A stretch of 64,000 nt of DNA from Flavobacterium sp. YO12 (GCF_004119495.1 NZ_NRQU01000002.1:85750-149749); one strand, 5' to 3'. Numbered from the stretch's first letter, positions 33,891-41,878 are shown. Notes: a model not told the origin generated them from the letters alone. Numbers and translations: made by a program.

Positions 33891-35474
33891 ATGGAAGATA
33901 AAAGTATTTTTAAATCCTGGGTTCCAAAATGGGCAATCATTATTATTTTGTTTGTCTGCCTTTTGCATTCTATGATTTTATTGGGAGTTTACACTTCAAA
34001 CGTAACGTACGCGGCAAGTTTTCTGGACATTGAGCCCGAAGATTTGCAGTTTGCGATGTGCGTTACGTACGGAACTTTGCTCGCGACGATTTTGATAGAA
34101 AGTAGGTTTTCGAGTTTTTTCCCTGCAAAAAACTACCTGATGGCGGTTTATTCCTTAATCGGGATTACGATTGTTTCATCAGCATATATTACCAATTTTT
34201 ATCTTTTTTTAATGCTGAGAATCGCCGAGGGAATCCTGATGGCGCTTCCGGTAATTACAATAAGACAATTGTTGATTGAGCAGTTTAATTCTAAAAATGC
34301 CATTATTATTGGGTTTTCGTTTTATTACGGTTCGCTGTTATTGTCAACGCCTTTTATTATGAATATTGCAGTTTGGTTTCTGGATCATTACGATTGGAAA
34401 TACATGCTCTATGTTTCGGGCGGATTACAGGTTTTGAATGTCTTTTTAATCTTAGTTACTTTTCGTGGGCACCGAATCACAAAGAAAATTCCGTTGTATC
34501 AAATCGATTGGATGAGTTATTTTTTGGTTTTAACTGCCATTCTTTGCGGTGCTTACTTTTTTGTTTATGCCGAGAAAAAATATTGGTTTGATTCCTCTCA
34601 AATGGTTCTAACCTTAATGATTGCTTTAATCACGGGAGGTTTGTTCATCTTTAAAGAACTTTTGGTAAAAAGACCAACCTTTGATTTTGAAGTTTTTAAA
34701 TACGCCAATCTCCGAATCGGATTTTTATTGTTTTTCCTTTTTTATATCAGCAGAGCAACGCTGAGTCTTTGTCATTCGGCAATGTTTTCGATTTGGAATT
34801 GGGATCCGTCGCGTGTTGCGGGTGTGCAATACATAAACGGACTAGGAAATGTGATTGGGCTTATTTTAGCGGCATTTTTCCTGATGAAATCGGTTTCTAC
34901 CAAAATCATTTTTATGATTGGGTTTACGTTAATTGCCATTTTTCATTTTTGGTTTACGTTTCTTTTTGTACCAGATGTAGCTTTGTCTGATATTATTATT
35001 CCGTATGTTTTACAAGGAATTGGAGTTGGGTTTTTATTCGTTCCTTTAATCTTGTTTACAACATCTTCGGTTCCGGCAAAAATGGCGGTTTCTTCTGGAA
35101 TTGTTGGGGTTTCAGGTCGTTTTTGGGGAAGCACGATTGGTTTTTGCGTGATGCAGAATGCGGTTGTGTTTTTAAATAAAAAACACTTTTTAAAACTAAG
35201 TCAGTTTGTAACGGGTGAAAATCCCGAAGCACAGCAAACTATTGCTTCAACAGCGCAGAGCTTTATGGCAAAAGGATATTCAGTAGATAATGCCAATACT
35301 TTGGCGCTGAAAAAAGTCTTCGGAACAGTTGCCAAGCAAGCCACTTTATTGGCCGATATGGAGATTTATACCATTGTAGGTTATGGTTTGGTGGTTTTGA
35401 TTATTCTAATTGCGTGTAATCAGCATTTGAGACAGACTATGACTTTGGTTAAAAGTAAAATTTGGATTGGTTAG
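33891..35474 (+). CDS. MFS efflux transporter (DHA2/EmrB type)
   Basis: A 527-residue inner-membrane pump with about 14 predicted TM helices, the size and layout of the 14-TM drug:H+ antiporters. Family-like features are the loop after TM2 with ESRFSSFFPAKNYLMAVYSLIGI and the conserved AEGILMALPVITIRQLLIEQF and GGLFIFKELL blocks. Many Bacteroidota EmrB-like pumps lack the classical EmrB motif C. Its own adaptor and outer-membrane channel are encoded directly upstream. The substrate is not predictable; drugs, bile-like compounds or fatty acids are typical. Confidence 0.9.
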   Translation: MEDKSIFKSWVPKWAIIIILFVCLLHSMILLGVYTSNVTYAASFLDIEPEDLQFAMCVTYGTLLATILIESRFSSFFPAKNYLMAVYSLIGITIVSSAYITNFYLFLMLRIAEGILMALPVITIRQLLIEQFNSKNAIIIGFSFYYGSLLLSTPFIMNIAVWFLDHYDWKYMLYVSGGLQVLNVFLILVTFRGHRITKKIPLYQIDWMSYFLVLTAILCGAYFFVYAEKKYWFDSSQMVLTLMIALITGGLFIFKELLVKRPTFDFEVFKYANLRIGFLLFFLFYISRATLSLCHSAMFSIWNWDPSRVAGVQYINGLGNVIGLILAAFFLMKSVSTKIIFMIGFTLIAIFHFWFTFLFVPDVALSDIIIPYVLQGIGVGFLFVPLILFTTSSVPAKMAVSSGIVGVSGRFWGSTIGFCVMQNAVVFLNKKHFLKLSQFVTGENPEAQQTIASTAQSFMAKGYSVDNANTLALKKVFGTVAKQATLLADMEIYTIVGYGLVVLIILIACNQHLRQTMTLVKSKIWIG

Positions 35475-35483
35475 AGAATTAAT

Positions 35484-35679
35484 CTCGCAAAGTCGCAGAG
35501 GCGCAAAGATTTTTATTTTTAAAGCCACAGATTAAGAGGATTTAAAAGGATTTTTTTTCACGCAGATTCCGCAGATTTTAGCAGATTTAATTTTATAATT
35601 ATCTGCGTTTATCTGCTTAAATCTTTTTAAAAATCTGCGTGAAACAAAAAATTTTGCGCCTCTGCGACTTCGCGAGATT
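35484..35679. repeat. Nested inverted repeats
   Basis: The outer pair (35484-35512 and 35651-35679) has arms with CGCAAAGTCGCAGAGGCGCA. The inner pair (35559-35590 and 35601-35642) has arms from CACGCAGATTCCGCAGATTT. Each pair is a separate palindromic element, one inside the other. Further CTCTGCGGAAAATC units follow to 35730. No gene is seen in 35475-35771. Confidence 0.82.
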
Positions 35680-35771
35680 CAAAAAAAAACCTTAGCGAAT
35701 CTCTGCGGAAAATCTCTGCGCAACTCTGCGGAAATAATTATCTTGCAGCCGTTAAAAAAACAAAATATAAA

Positions 35772-36431
35772 ATGAAACAGCAATGTGTAATTTTTGATAT
35801 GGATGGCGTGATTTCGCACACCAATCCGTATCATGTGAAGGCTTTTGAGGCGTTTTTCGATAAATATAATGTTCCTTATACCAACGAAGAATTTGAAGAA
35901 CATATGTACGGAAAACACAATAGTTATATCATGTCGCATTTCTTCAAGCGCCCAATTACGGGAGAAGAACTGATAAAACTAGAAGACGAAAAAGAAGGAA
36001 TGTTTCGTGAAATTTATAAAGACAAAGTCGATACGATTCCACATTATTTGGATTTTTTAAGCGAATTAAAAGCTCGCGGATTTAAAACAGCTGTTGCAAC
36101 ATCGGCGCCGCGTGCGAATTTGGATTTGATTGCAAACGCTTTGAAAATCGCAGACAAAATGGATTCGATGATGTCGAGTGAAGATGTTACACATCATAAA
36201 CCAAATCCCGAAGTATATTTAGAATCCGCAAAACGTGTTGGCGTTTCTCCGTCTGATTGTGTGGTTTTCGAAGATTCTTTTTCGGGCATTACAGCAGGAC
36301 TAAATGCAGGAATGAAAGTCGTTGGCGTTTTAAGTACGCATACAAAAGAACAACTTCCACCATGTAGTTTTTATATTAATGATTACAGCGAAGTTAATGT
36401 CGATAAAGTTTTGGAATTATTAAATAGCTAA
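35772..36431 (+). CDS. HAD-superfamily phosphatase/phosphomutase (beta-PGM-like)
   Basis: A 219-residue cytoplasmic enzyme. Motif I is FDMDGVI (nucleophile Asp9, Asp11), motif II VATSAPR (Ser/Thr), motif III Lys in HHKPNPE, and motif IV VVFEDSFSGITAGLNAGM. A helical cap (about 16-85) has TNPYHVKAFEAFFDKY. This is the subfamily IA layout with the motifs of beta-phosphoglucomutase and related sugar phosphatases. The substrate is unclear and no sugar operon adjoins it. Confidence 0.9.
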   Translation: MKQQCVIFDMDGVISHTNPYHVKAFEAFFDKYNVPYTNEEFEEHMYGKHNSYIMSHFFKRPITGEELIKLEDEKEGMFREIYKDKVDTIPHYLDFLSELKARGFKTAVATSAPRANLDLIANALKIADKMDSMMSSEDVTHHKPNPEVYLESAKRVGVSPSDCVVFEDSFSGITAGLNAGMKVVGVLSTHTKEQLPPCSFYINDYSEVNVDKVLELLNS

Positions 36432-36478
36432 AATTTTTAAACCATATAAGTAATATAAGTTCATTTTAATAGAACAGA

Positions 36479-36509
36479 CCTTTATCAAAGTTTAAAACTT
36501 TGATAAAGG
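36479..36509. repeat. Palindrome CCTTTATCAAAGTTT/AAACTTTGATAAAGG
   Basis: A 15-bp inverted repeat around AA or TA, with TTTTTT after it. It is related to the copies at 29713 and 41751 and could end the upstream HAD transcript. Confidence 0.85.
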
Positions 36510-36535
36510 TTTTTTGCATAATTAACCGCAATCTT

Positions 36536-36633
36536 GTCATTTCGACGAAGGAGAAATCTTCGCGAGAAGCTCTACAAAGATTTGCTTTTTGTTGCGGAGT
36601 TACTTTCGAAGATTTCTCCTTCGTCAAAATGAC
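36536..36633. repeat. Long inverted repeat, GTCATTTCGACGAAGGAGAA copy
   Basis: The left arm starts GTCATTTCGACGAAGGAGAA at 36536; the right arm ends with its near complement at 36633. The centre has AAGCTCTACAAAGATT, shared with 29560-29580. Confidence 0.88.
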
Positions 36634-36750
36634 AAACTAGACTTAAAAACAAATAAACGATATGAATTGCCTTCAGTTTTTAACTGGAGTTTTTTTTATG
36701 TTTGAAAGGAAAGGCTTTAGTTGAAATTTTCTCCGATTGTAAAGATTGAT

Positions 36751-37252
36751 CTAAAAAACAAGATCATACATTCGGGGAAAATCTTTATTGTATACTAATT
36801 TGATTGTATCTCCTATTCTGTATTTGTTTTCTTCGTCAGTATGATAATATGTTATGAATTCTGTATTATTTGCAAAGTATTTGCAATTTATTAGCCAATC
36901 TTTTTTTGTTTTTTTTCTATCAATGACTATACACTTTGTTGTTTTTCCATTTGTTTTTAATTCTTTTTCTTGTCTATATTTTTGAAAAAGCCCATATGTT
37001 GGCCCAACGATTAATATTGATAAAGCACAAATTCCTAAAGTTTTATTCAGACCTGTTTTTTTGATTTATTGATTTTACAGTCTTGAATAATAAATAGGGT
37101 AAGAGTAAAAATATTAATGGAAGTACTGACCAACCTACAACTTTATATTTTGGATAAGCTATTTCTTTAGGGATAAAATACAGAAAGAACAGAAAGAAAA
37201 ATAAGGATATAAATCTATAAAAGACTATTCTTTTGTGTTTTGATGTCAACAT
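36751..37252 (-). pseudogene. Small membrane protein, frameshifted
   Basis: The first frame (37252-37043) has two TM helices (IVFYRFISLFFFLFFLYFI and GWSVLPLIFLLLPYLLF) and ends in QKNRSE at a T7 run (37056-37062). If one base of the run is removed, the frame continues NQKTGLNKTLGICALSILIVGPTYGLFQ (third TM helix). A soluble tail follows: KTTKCIVIDRKKTKKDW, CKYFANNTEFITYYH and YRIGDTIKLVYNKDFPRMYDL, ending at 36751. The tail looks like DUF3592-type sequences seen in Bacteroidota membrane proteins. The repaired protein has about 166 residues, and no start codon exists for the second frame alone. The function is unknown. It lies 21 bp downstream of the XRE gene. Confidence 0.7.
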
Positions 37253-37273
37253 TTATTAGTGAATTTCATATTC

Positions 37274-37504
37274 TTATTTCAAAGGAAAATCAAGTAATTC
37301 TTTAAGATCAATATCTAAAGCATTTGCGATTCGTATAAGGGTTCTTATACCTGTATTTATTTCAGCTCTTTCAATTCTGCCGATCTGATTTTTTGGAATA
37401 TCACAATCATCAGCTAAAGCTTGCTGTGATAAGCCTTTTTTTTCACGAAGTTGCCTAATGTGAATGCCAAGATTTGCAATAAAAGTTTCTTCTGAAATAT
37501 TCAT
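37274..37504 (-). CDS. XRE-family transcriptional regulator
   Basis: A 76-residue single-domain helix-turn-helix protein. The HTH spans about residues 11-68, with IRQLREKKGLSQQALADDCDIPKNQIGRIERAEINTG and the usual LIRIANALDIDLKELLDF tail. No sensing or protease domain is attached. It diverges from the small protein gene at 37588, with a perfect palindrome between the two, and precedes the small membrane protein gene on its own strand. It probably controls one or both. Confidence 0.9.
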   Translation of the reverse strand: MNISEETFIANLGIHIRQLREKKGLSQQALADDCDIPKNQIGRIERAEINTGIRTLIRIANALDIDLKELLDFPLK

Positions 37505-37538
37505 ATTTCAAAAGTCATAACAATTATTTTTTAATAAG

Positions 37539-37552
37539 ACACAAATTTGTGT
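37539..37552. promoter_or_regulatory. Palindrome ACACAAATTTGTGT, candidate XRE operator
   Basis: A perfect 14-bp palindrome in the 83-bp gap between the divergent XRE gene and the 37588 gene. It lies 11 bp upstream of a TACATTTG -7 box (37563-37570), so a bound repressor would block that promoter. Confidence 0.55.
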
Positions 37553-37587
37553 TCAAAATCATTACATTTGACTTAAAAAATAAGATA

Positions 37588-37821
37588 ATGATTACAGAAA
37601 CACTTTCGAAAGAAGTTGAAAATAGATTAAAAGATTTTTTTACTGATATTATCGATCCAAAAGATATGGCAAAATCGATGCGACAAGTAAATTATGCGCT
37701 TTCGTTATGTTCCATGCGAGGATGCGAAACCTTAGAATCTGAGTTGTCTAATATCGATGATAATTTTTATTGGCTTAATAAATTAGCTGAAGTTTTAGAT
37801 CCTTATTTGGATGTGGAGTAA
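37588..37821 (+). CDS. Small protein of unknown function (family with 21166 gene)
   Basis: A 77-residue acidic protein, MITETLSKEVENRLKDFF at the start and YWLNKLAEVLDPYLDVE at the end. It is a paralogue of the 21166 gene product, with about half of the residues shared along the whole length and conserved CET-x-E and RQ-x-NY blocks. No domain is recognised. The ATG at 37588 is chosen since an earlier one (37549) would lie in the promoter region. Unlike its paralogue it has no structured leader; instead it faces an XRE regulator. Confidence 0.8.
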   Translation: MITETLSKEVENRLKDFFTDIIDPKDMAKSMRQVNYALSLCSMRGCETLESELSNIDDNFYWLNKLAEVLDPYLDVE

Positions 37822-37858
37822 ACAAATGATTTAAAACAGAAAGTTATCACAAAGTATT

Positions 37859-37956
37859 GTCATTTCGAGGAACGAGAAATCGCACTCGGATATGTACAAA
37901 GATTAGGGGTTTTCTTTGCGGAGTTTCTAGTGCGATTTCTCGTTCCTCGAAATGAC
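37859..37956. repeat. Long inverted repeat, GTCATTTCGAGGAACGAGAA copy
   Basis: The left arm starts GTCATTTCGAGGAACGAGAA at 37859 and the right arm closes at 37956 with its complement. The arm is a cross between the 12821 type (GAGGAACGAG) and the 30083 type (GTCATTTCGA). Confidence 0.88.
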
Positions 37957-37996
37957 AAAACTATACGGATTTTTAGGATTATTTATAAGTTCAAAA

Positions 37997-38842
37997 TCAT
38001 TTCTCAGCGGCAATTACTAGTGCGTTACCGTCGATGATTACATCTCCGTCAGGGAATTTTTCATTTACTAAATTAAAAACTTCTTGTTTTATTTTTTCTC
38101 TCATTTCATCATCGGCATTGCTGAGCGCAGCGACAAAAGGCGCGGCAATTTCTGTGATCAGATTCCAGTAGACCTCTGCAGTACCGCAGTTTAATTTGCC
38201 AGTAAGCTCTGTTTCGGAAGTGTTTTTAAATCCTGCTTGTTTAAAAATATCTGTCAGTAAACCACTTTTCGAACAGCGAAACATTCCTGGAGCTTCGGGC
38301 GGAGGAGGAGTGAGCTGCATGTTTCTGTTAATCGTTCCACCAACAGCAGTAACCCAGAAATTTTTCTCAGGTCCGCTCCAGACTGCGGTTGCGATTTTGC
38401 CTCCGGGTTTCAGAACTCGATACATTTCTTTTGCTGCTAAAAGCATATCAGGAAAAAACATAAAACCCATTCGGCAGCTTATAGCGTCGAAAGTATTGTC
38501 GTAAAAAGGAAGTTCGGTGACATCGCAAGCTTTAAATTCGACATTTGTAATTCCTTTTTTAAAAGCATTTTCACGGGCAATGGTGAGCATATCGTCAGCG
38601 AGATCGGTAATAATGACTTTTCCGTCAGAAAGCATCGCAGCAATGCTCAAACCCGGTTCGCCAGTTCCAGCCGCGACATCTAAAATTACGTCTGATCCTT
38701 TTGGGTTTATCGAACGAATAATTTCATCGGCAAAAGGCCTCATAAAATCCAGAATTTCATGATCCCATTTTTTCCAGCCTGGAGAAAATTTGTTCCAAGA
38801 TGCTTTTTGTTGTTCCCGTATTTCTTGAAGTTGTGGTTCCAT
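37997..38842 (-). CDS. SAM-dependent methyltransferase, UbiE-like
   Basis: A 281-residue class I methyltransferase. Motif I is ILDVAAGTGEPGLSIA near residue 53, followed by KVIITDLADDMLTIARENA, ACDVTELPFYDNTFDAISCRMGFMFFPD and the post-motif AAKEMYRVLKPGGKIATAVW, all typical of the UbiE/COQ5 group. The long C-terminal part (about 160-281) is less conserved. The substrate is unknown. A TATCTTTG -7 box at 38955-38962 on the minus strand lies upstream and would give a leader of about 105 nt. Confidence 0.9.
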   Translation of the reverse strand: MEPQLQEIREQQKASWNKFSPGWKKWDHEILDFMRPFADEIIRSINPKGSDVILDVAAGTGEPGLSIAAMLSDGKVIITDLADDMLTIARENAFKKGITNVEFKACDVTELPFYDNTFDAISCRMGFMFFPDMLLAAKEMYRVLKPGGKIATAVWSGPEKNFWVTAVGGTINRNMQLTPPPPEAPGMFRCSKSGLLTDIFKQAGFKNTSETELTGKLNCGTAEVYWNLITEIAAPFVAALSNADDEMREKIKQEVFNLVNEKFPDGDVIIDGNALVIAAEK

Positions 38843-38954
38843 TTTGTTTATTGTTAGGTTGTTGAAAACGAATTTTATAACCGAAACAAAATTTGGGGAA
38901 TTTGTTCTGCAATAGGCAAAGAGAAGAGTTTATTGGCAGATTTTTTTGGATTGG

Positions 38955-38962
38955 CAAAGATA
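38955..38962 (-). promoter_or_regulatory. -7 box upstream of the methyltransferase
   Basis: TATCTTTG on the minus strand matches the Bacteroidota -7 consensus exactly. No clear TTTG at -33 is seen. Confidence 0.4.
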
Positions 38963-39443
38963 CGGAAGAAATCTTTTTGTTGGATTGGATTTGATGTTAA
39001 TTTATTGGTTGTTAGTGTTTTGATTGTTTTTTATTCGTCAGAATGAATTTTTACAAAGTTTGTCATTTCGACGTAAGGAGAAATCGCACTAGAAACTCCG
39101 TAAAGAAAATCGCCAATCTTTGTAGGTATACAAGTGTGATTTCTCCTTACGTCGAAATGACAAGATTGCGGTTACTTTATCTTCAACGGATTAATCCCGA
39201 TAGCTATCGGGACGGCGCTGCAAAATGAATCATTCTGCTAGAATTTTTAAGTGTTCCATAGGAACAAAATGTATTGTAGGGATGGATTTTAATCCATCTT
39301 TGCGGTTAGAATTGCCACAACTTTAATCAAAGCAAAATCTATTTAAACAATTAATGAATAAATTTTTCATTTTACGATTTTCCGTAAAACTGTAAATACA
39401 TGTCAAACTACATTTGATCATTAATTAATTTAAATAGAAAAAA
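38963..39443. other. Gap with repeats
   Basis: No gene is seen. The gap holds a long inverted repeat (39062-39162), a small CCCGATAGCTATCGGG palindrome near 39196, a degenerate repeat near 39250-39300, and a TACATTTG -7 box at 39410-39417 that probably serves the 39444 gene. Confidence 0.6.
39062..39162. repeat. Long inverted repeat, GTCATTTCGACGTAAGGAGA copy
   Basis: The left arm starts GTCATTTCGACGTAAGGAGA, and the right arm ends with its complement at 39162. The middle has ACTCCGTAAAG, as in the 30083 copy. Confidence 0.88.
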
Positions 39444-39899
39444 ATGAAAAATTTATTATTAGCAATTGTTTTGGTTTTAGGCTTTAATCTTAATGCACAA
39501 ATAATTAAGCTTTCAGAGGTTGCAAAACCAGATGAAGTGATTTCTGTAAATATGGGAACTACGAAAATAAATAAGTATGGTGAAATTTATTTTTTAGATA
39601 TGCCAGACCTAACTTCTGTAAGTGATAAAAGATGGAGCTATGAATTAAAGAAAAGAGAAATGATAGAGATTTATAATGAAGTTTTTAAGACAATGAATAG
39701 TGCTGAATATAAAAAAGGGGAACGTTTTGTTTATAGAAATTGGAAAGGAGATTTAGTGGGGATTCTTTATGATAAAACGATGGGGACTAAAAGTATTCAG
39801 TTTGTGATAATGCAAAACAAATCAGTGGAGCATATTGGTGGACCGCTTACCTTGAAAAATTTACAAAAATTATTTGGGATAGACGATGTGCAGAAATAG
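39444..39899 (+). CDS. Exported protein of unknown function
   Basis: A 151-residue protein with a signal peptide (MKNLLLAIVLVLGFNLNAQ). The mature part has no recognised domain. It is mixed in charge, with no cysteines and a conserved-looking WSYELKKREMIEIYNEVF helix and FVYRNWKGDLVGILYDKTMG beta-strands. It is probably periplasmic. It stands alone; a -7 box lies at 39410-39417, and a strong terminator follows. Confidence 0.75.
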   Translation: MKNLLLAIVLVLGFNLNAQIIKLSEVAKPDEVISVNMGTTKINKYGEIYFLDMPDLTSVSDKRWSYELKKREMIEIYNEVFKTMNSAEYKKGERFVYRNWKGDLVGILYDKTMGTKSIQFVIMQNKSVEHIGGPLTLKNLQKLFGIDDVQK

Positions 39900-39910
39900 A
39901 GCTAAAAACA

Positions 39911-39944
39911 AAAAAGCTTCTGAAATATCTTCAGAAGCTTTTTT
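39911..39944. terminator. Bidirectional terminator hairpin
   Basis: AAAAAGCTTCTGA pairs with TCAGAAGCTTTTT around AATATCT. It separates the exported-protein gene from the tRNA-Leu gene, which is read toward it. Confidence 0.9.
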
Positions 39945-39946
39945 AG

Positions 39947-40028
39947 TGCGGATAATAGGACTCGAACCTACACGCCTTGCGGCACCAGATCCTAAGTCTG
40001 GCATGTCTACCAATTTCACCATATCCGC
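39947..40028 (-). tRNA. tRNA-Leu (TAG)
   Basis: An 82-nt type II tRNA with a long variable arm. The acceptor GCGGATA pairs with TATCCGC, discriminator A. The D-arm has TGGTGAAATTGGTAGACA, the anticodon stem CCAGA/TCTGG holds the loop CTTAGGA (anticodon TAG), the variable arm is TGCCGCAAGGCG, and the T-arm has GGTTCGAGTCC. CCA is not encoded. A promoter lies upstream. Confidence 0.96.
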
Positions 40029-40041
40029 GTAATTGTGGGTG

Positions 40042-40071
40042 CAAAGATAAGCATACTTTCGAATATTCAAA
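40042..40071 (-). promoter_or_regulatory. Promoter of tRNA-Leu
   Basis: On the minus strand TTTG (40071-40068) precedes TATCTTTG (40049-40042) by 18 nt. This matches the -33/-7 pattern, and transcription would start close to the mature 5' end. Confidence 0.75.
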
Positions 40072-40137
40072 GAAAAATTTCAAAAAAATTATTAATTCTC
40101 TTTTTTGTACTTTTGGATTTCTATAAAAATAATTTAA

Positions 40138-41526
40138 ATGGAAAATATTAAGTCCTACGTTCAACAACATAAAGATCGGTTTATCAATGAATTGATCGAA
40201 TTATTAAAGATTCCGTCGGTTAGTGCTGACACCGCATACTCACAAGATGTTATTGATACAGCAGAGGCTGTAAAAGAAAGTTTATCAAAAGCAGGCTGCG
40301 ATTTTGTCGAAACTTGCGACACTCCAGGTTACCCAATTATCTACGGAGAGAAAATTATAGATCCAAATCTTCCAACGGTTTTAGTTTACGGACATTATGA
40401 TGTTCAGCCGCCAGATCCATTAGAATTATGGACTTCACCGCCTTTTGAACCGGTTATCAAAACTACAGAAATTCACCCAGAAGGTGCCATCTTCGCGCGT
40501 GGAGCGTGTGACGACAAAGGTCAGATGTACATGCACGTAAAAGCGCTTGAATTAATGGTACAAAGCAACACTTTGCCTTGTAACGTAAAATTCATGATCG
40601 AAGGTGAAGAAGAAGTAGGTTCGGCAAGTTTAGCTTGGTTCGTAGAACGCAATCAGGAAAAACTGAAAAACGACGTTATTTTAATTTCTGATACGGGAAT
40701 GATTTCAAACCAACAGCCATCGATCACGACTGGTTTAAGAGGTTTGAGTTATGTTGAGGTTGAAGTTACAGGTCCAAACCGCGATTTGCATTCTGGTTTA
40801 TACGGTGGAGCGGTAGCAAACCCAATTAATGTTTTGGCAAAAATGATCGCTTCGCTTCATGACGAAGACAATCATATTACGATTCCAGGATTCTACGATA
40901 AAGTTCAGGAATTATCTGCAGAAGAAAGAGCTGAAATGGCAAAAGCGCCTTTTAGTTTAGAAAAATATAAAAAAGCTTTAGACTTAAATGATGTTTACGG
41001 CGAGAAAGGTTATGTAACGAATGAGCGCAACTCAATTCGCCCAACATTAGACGTAAACGGAATCTGGGGCGGTTATACTGGCGAAGGTGCTAAAACGGTT
41101 ATTGCGAGTAAAGCTTTTGCTAAAATCTCAATGCGTTTGGTTCCAAATCAGGATTGGGAAGAGATTACAGAATTGTTTACAAAACATTTTACGAGCATTG
41201 CACCAGCTGGAGTTACAGTAAAAGTGTCGCCGCATCATGGAGGTCAAGGTTACGTAACACCAATTGACAGCATTGGATATCAAGCTGCAAATAAAGCGTA
41301 TACTGAAACGTTTGGGGTTCCTGCAATTCCGGTTCGTTCAGGAGGAAGTATTCCAATTGTGGCTTTGTTTGAGAAAGAATTAAAAAGCAAAACGATTTTG
41401 ATGGGATTTGGTTTGGATTCTGATGCAATTCACTCACCAAATGAGCATTTCGGAATCTTTAATTACTTGAAAGGAATTGAAACGATTCCGTTGTTTTACA
41501 AATATTTTGTGGAATTAAGTAAATAA
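40138..41526 (+). CDS. M20-family dipeptidase
   Basis: A 462-residue cytoplasmic zinc peptidase. The metal site has VLVYGHYDVQPP (His86, Asp88), RGACDDKGQM (bridging Asp), and EGEEEVGSASL (general base and ligand Glu). A dimerisation (lid) domain fills about 185-330 with GLRGLSYVEVEVTGPNRDLHSGLYGGAVANP. These are the marks of the CNDP/DUG1-like M20 dipeptidases. The product removes one residue from a dipeptide. A TACTTTTG box at 40108-40115 may be its -7 element. Confidence 0.94.
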   Translation: MENIKSYVQQHKDRFINELIELLKIPSVSADTAYSQDVIDTAEAVKESLSKAGCDFVETCDTPGYPIIYGEKIIDPNLPTVLVYGHYDVQPPDPLELWTSPPFEPVIKTTEIHPEGAIFARGACDDKGQMYMHVKALELMVQSNTLPCNVKFMIEGEEEVGSASLAWFVERNQEKLKNDVILISDTGMISNQQPSITTGLRGLSYVEVEVTGPNRDLHSGLYGGAVANPINVLAKMIASLHDEDNHITIPGFYDKVQELSAEERAEMAKAPFSLEKYKKALDLNDVYGEKGYVTNERNSIRPTLDVNGIWGGYTGEGAKTVIASKAFAKISMRLVPNQDWEEITELFTKHFTSIAPAGVTVKVSPHHGGQGYVTPIDSIGYQAANKAYTETFGVPAIPVRSGGSIPIVALFEKELKSKTILMGFGLDSDAIHSPNEHFGIFNYLKGIETIPLFYKYFVELSK

Positions 41527-41621
41527 GAGTTTTGCCGCGAAGACACTAAGAGTCGAAGTTTTTTTAAGATTTACTTTGTAAAAGTTTTAAATTTTGAAAA
41601 AGTTGAATGTTATAAATATAG

Positions 41622-41652
41622 AATCCGTTCAGAAATGAGCGGATTTTTTTTT
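41622..41652 (+). terminator. Terminator hairpin
   Basis: AATCCG pairs with CGGATT around TTCAGAAATGAG, followed by a run of T. Confidence 0.8.
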
Positions 41653-41750
41653 TTTGAAAAGTTCAAAGGTTTTTTCAATTGCCTCCAGCTTTAGCTTGGG
41701 GTAATTTATTTAGGATTATTCTCTGTTTCTTGGAATTTTACTTTCAGAAT

Positions 41751-41779
41751 CTTTGTCAAAGTTTTAAGCTTTGACAAAG
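41751..41779. repeat. Palindrome CTTTGTCAAAGTTTT...AGCTTTGACAAAG
   Basis: The third member of the TTTGTCAAAGTTT palindrome family, with a one-base change in the loop side (AAGCTTTG). Confidence 0.8.
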
Positions 41780-41878
41780 AAGGAAAAGGTCTTTGTTCCT
41801 TTGAATCTCTGCCTCTTTGAGCTTAAAACCTTAGTCCCTTAGTAACTTAGAATCTCAGAACCTTTTTTTTAAAAAAAC

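Larger units (their letters stand above)
41527..41878. other. Gap with terminator and repeats
   Basis: No gene is seen. The gap holds a half CCGCGAAGACACTAAGAG repeat, the terminator of the dipeptidase gene (41622-41652), a TTTGTCAAAG palindrome and a run of short CTTAG/CTCTG units (41790-41860). Confidence 0.6.

Noticed and set aside
39870..40170. Reading frames across the tRNA-Leu gene
   Set aside because: They are antisense or overlapping frames of a clear tRNA.
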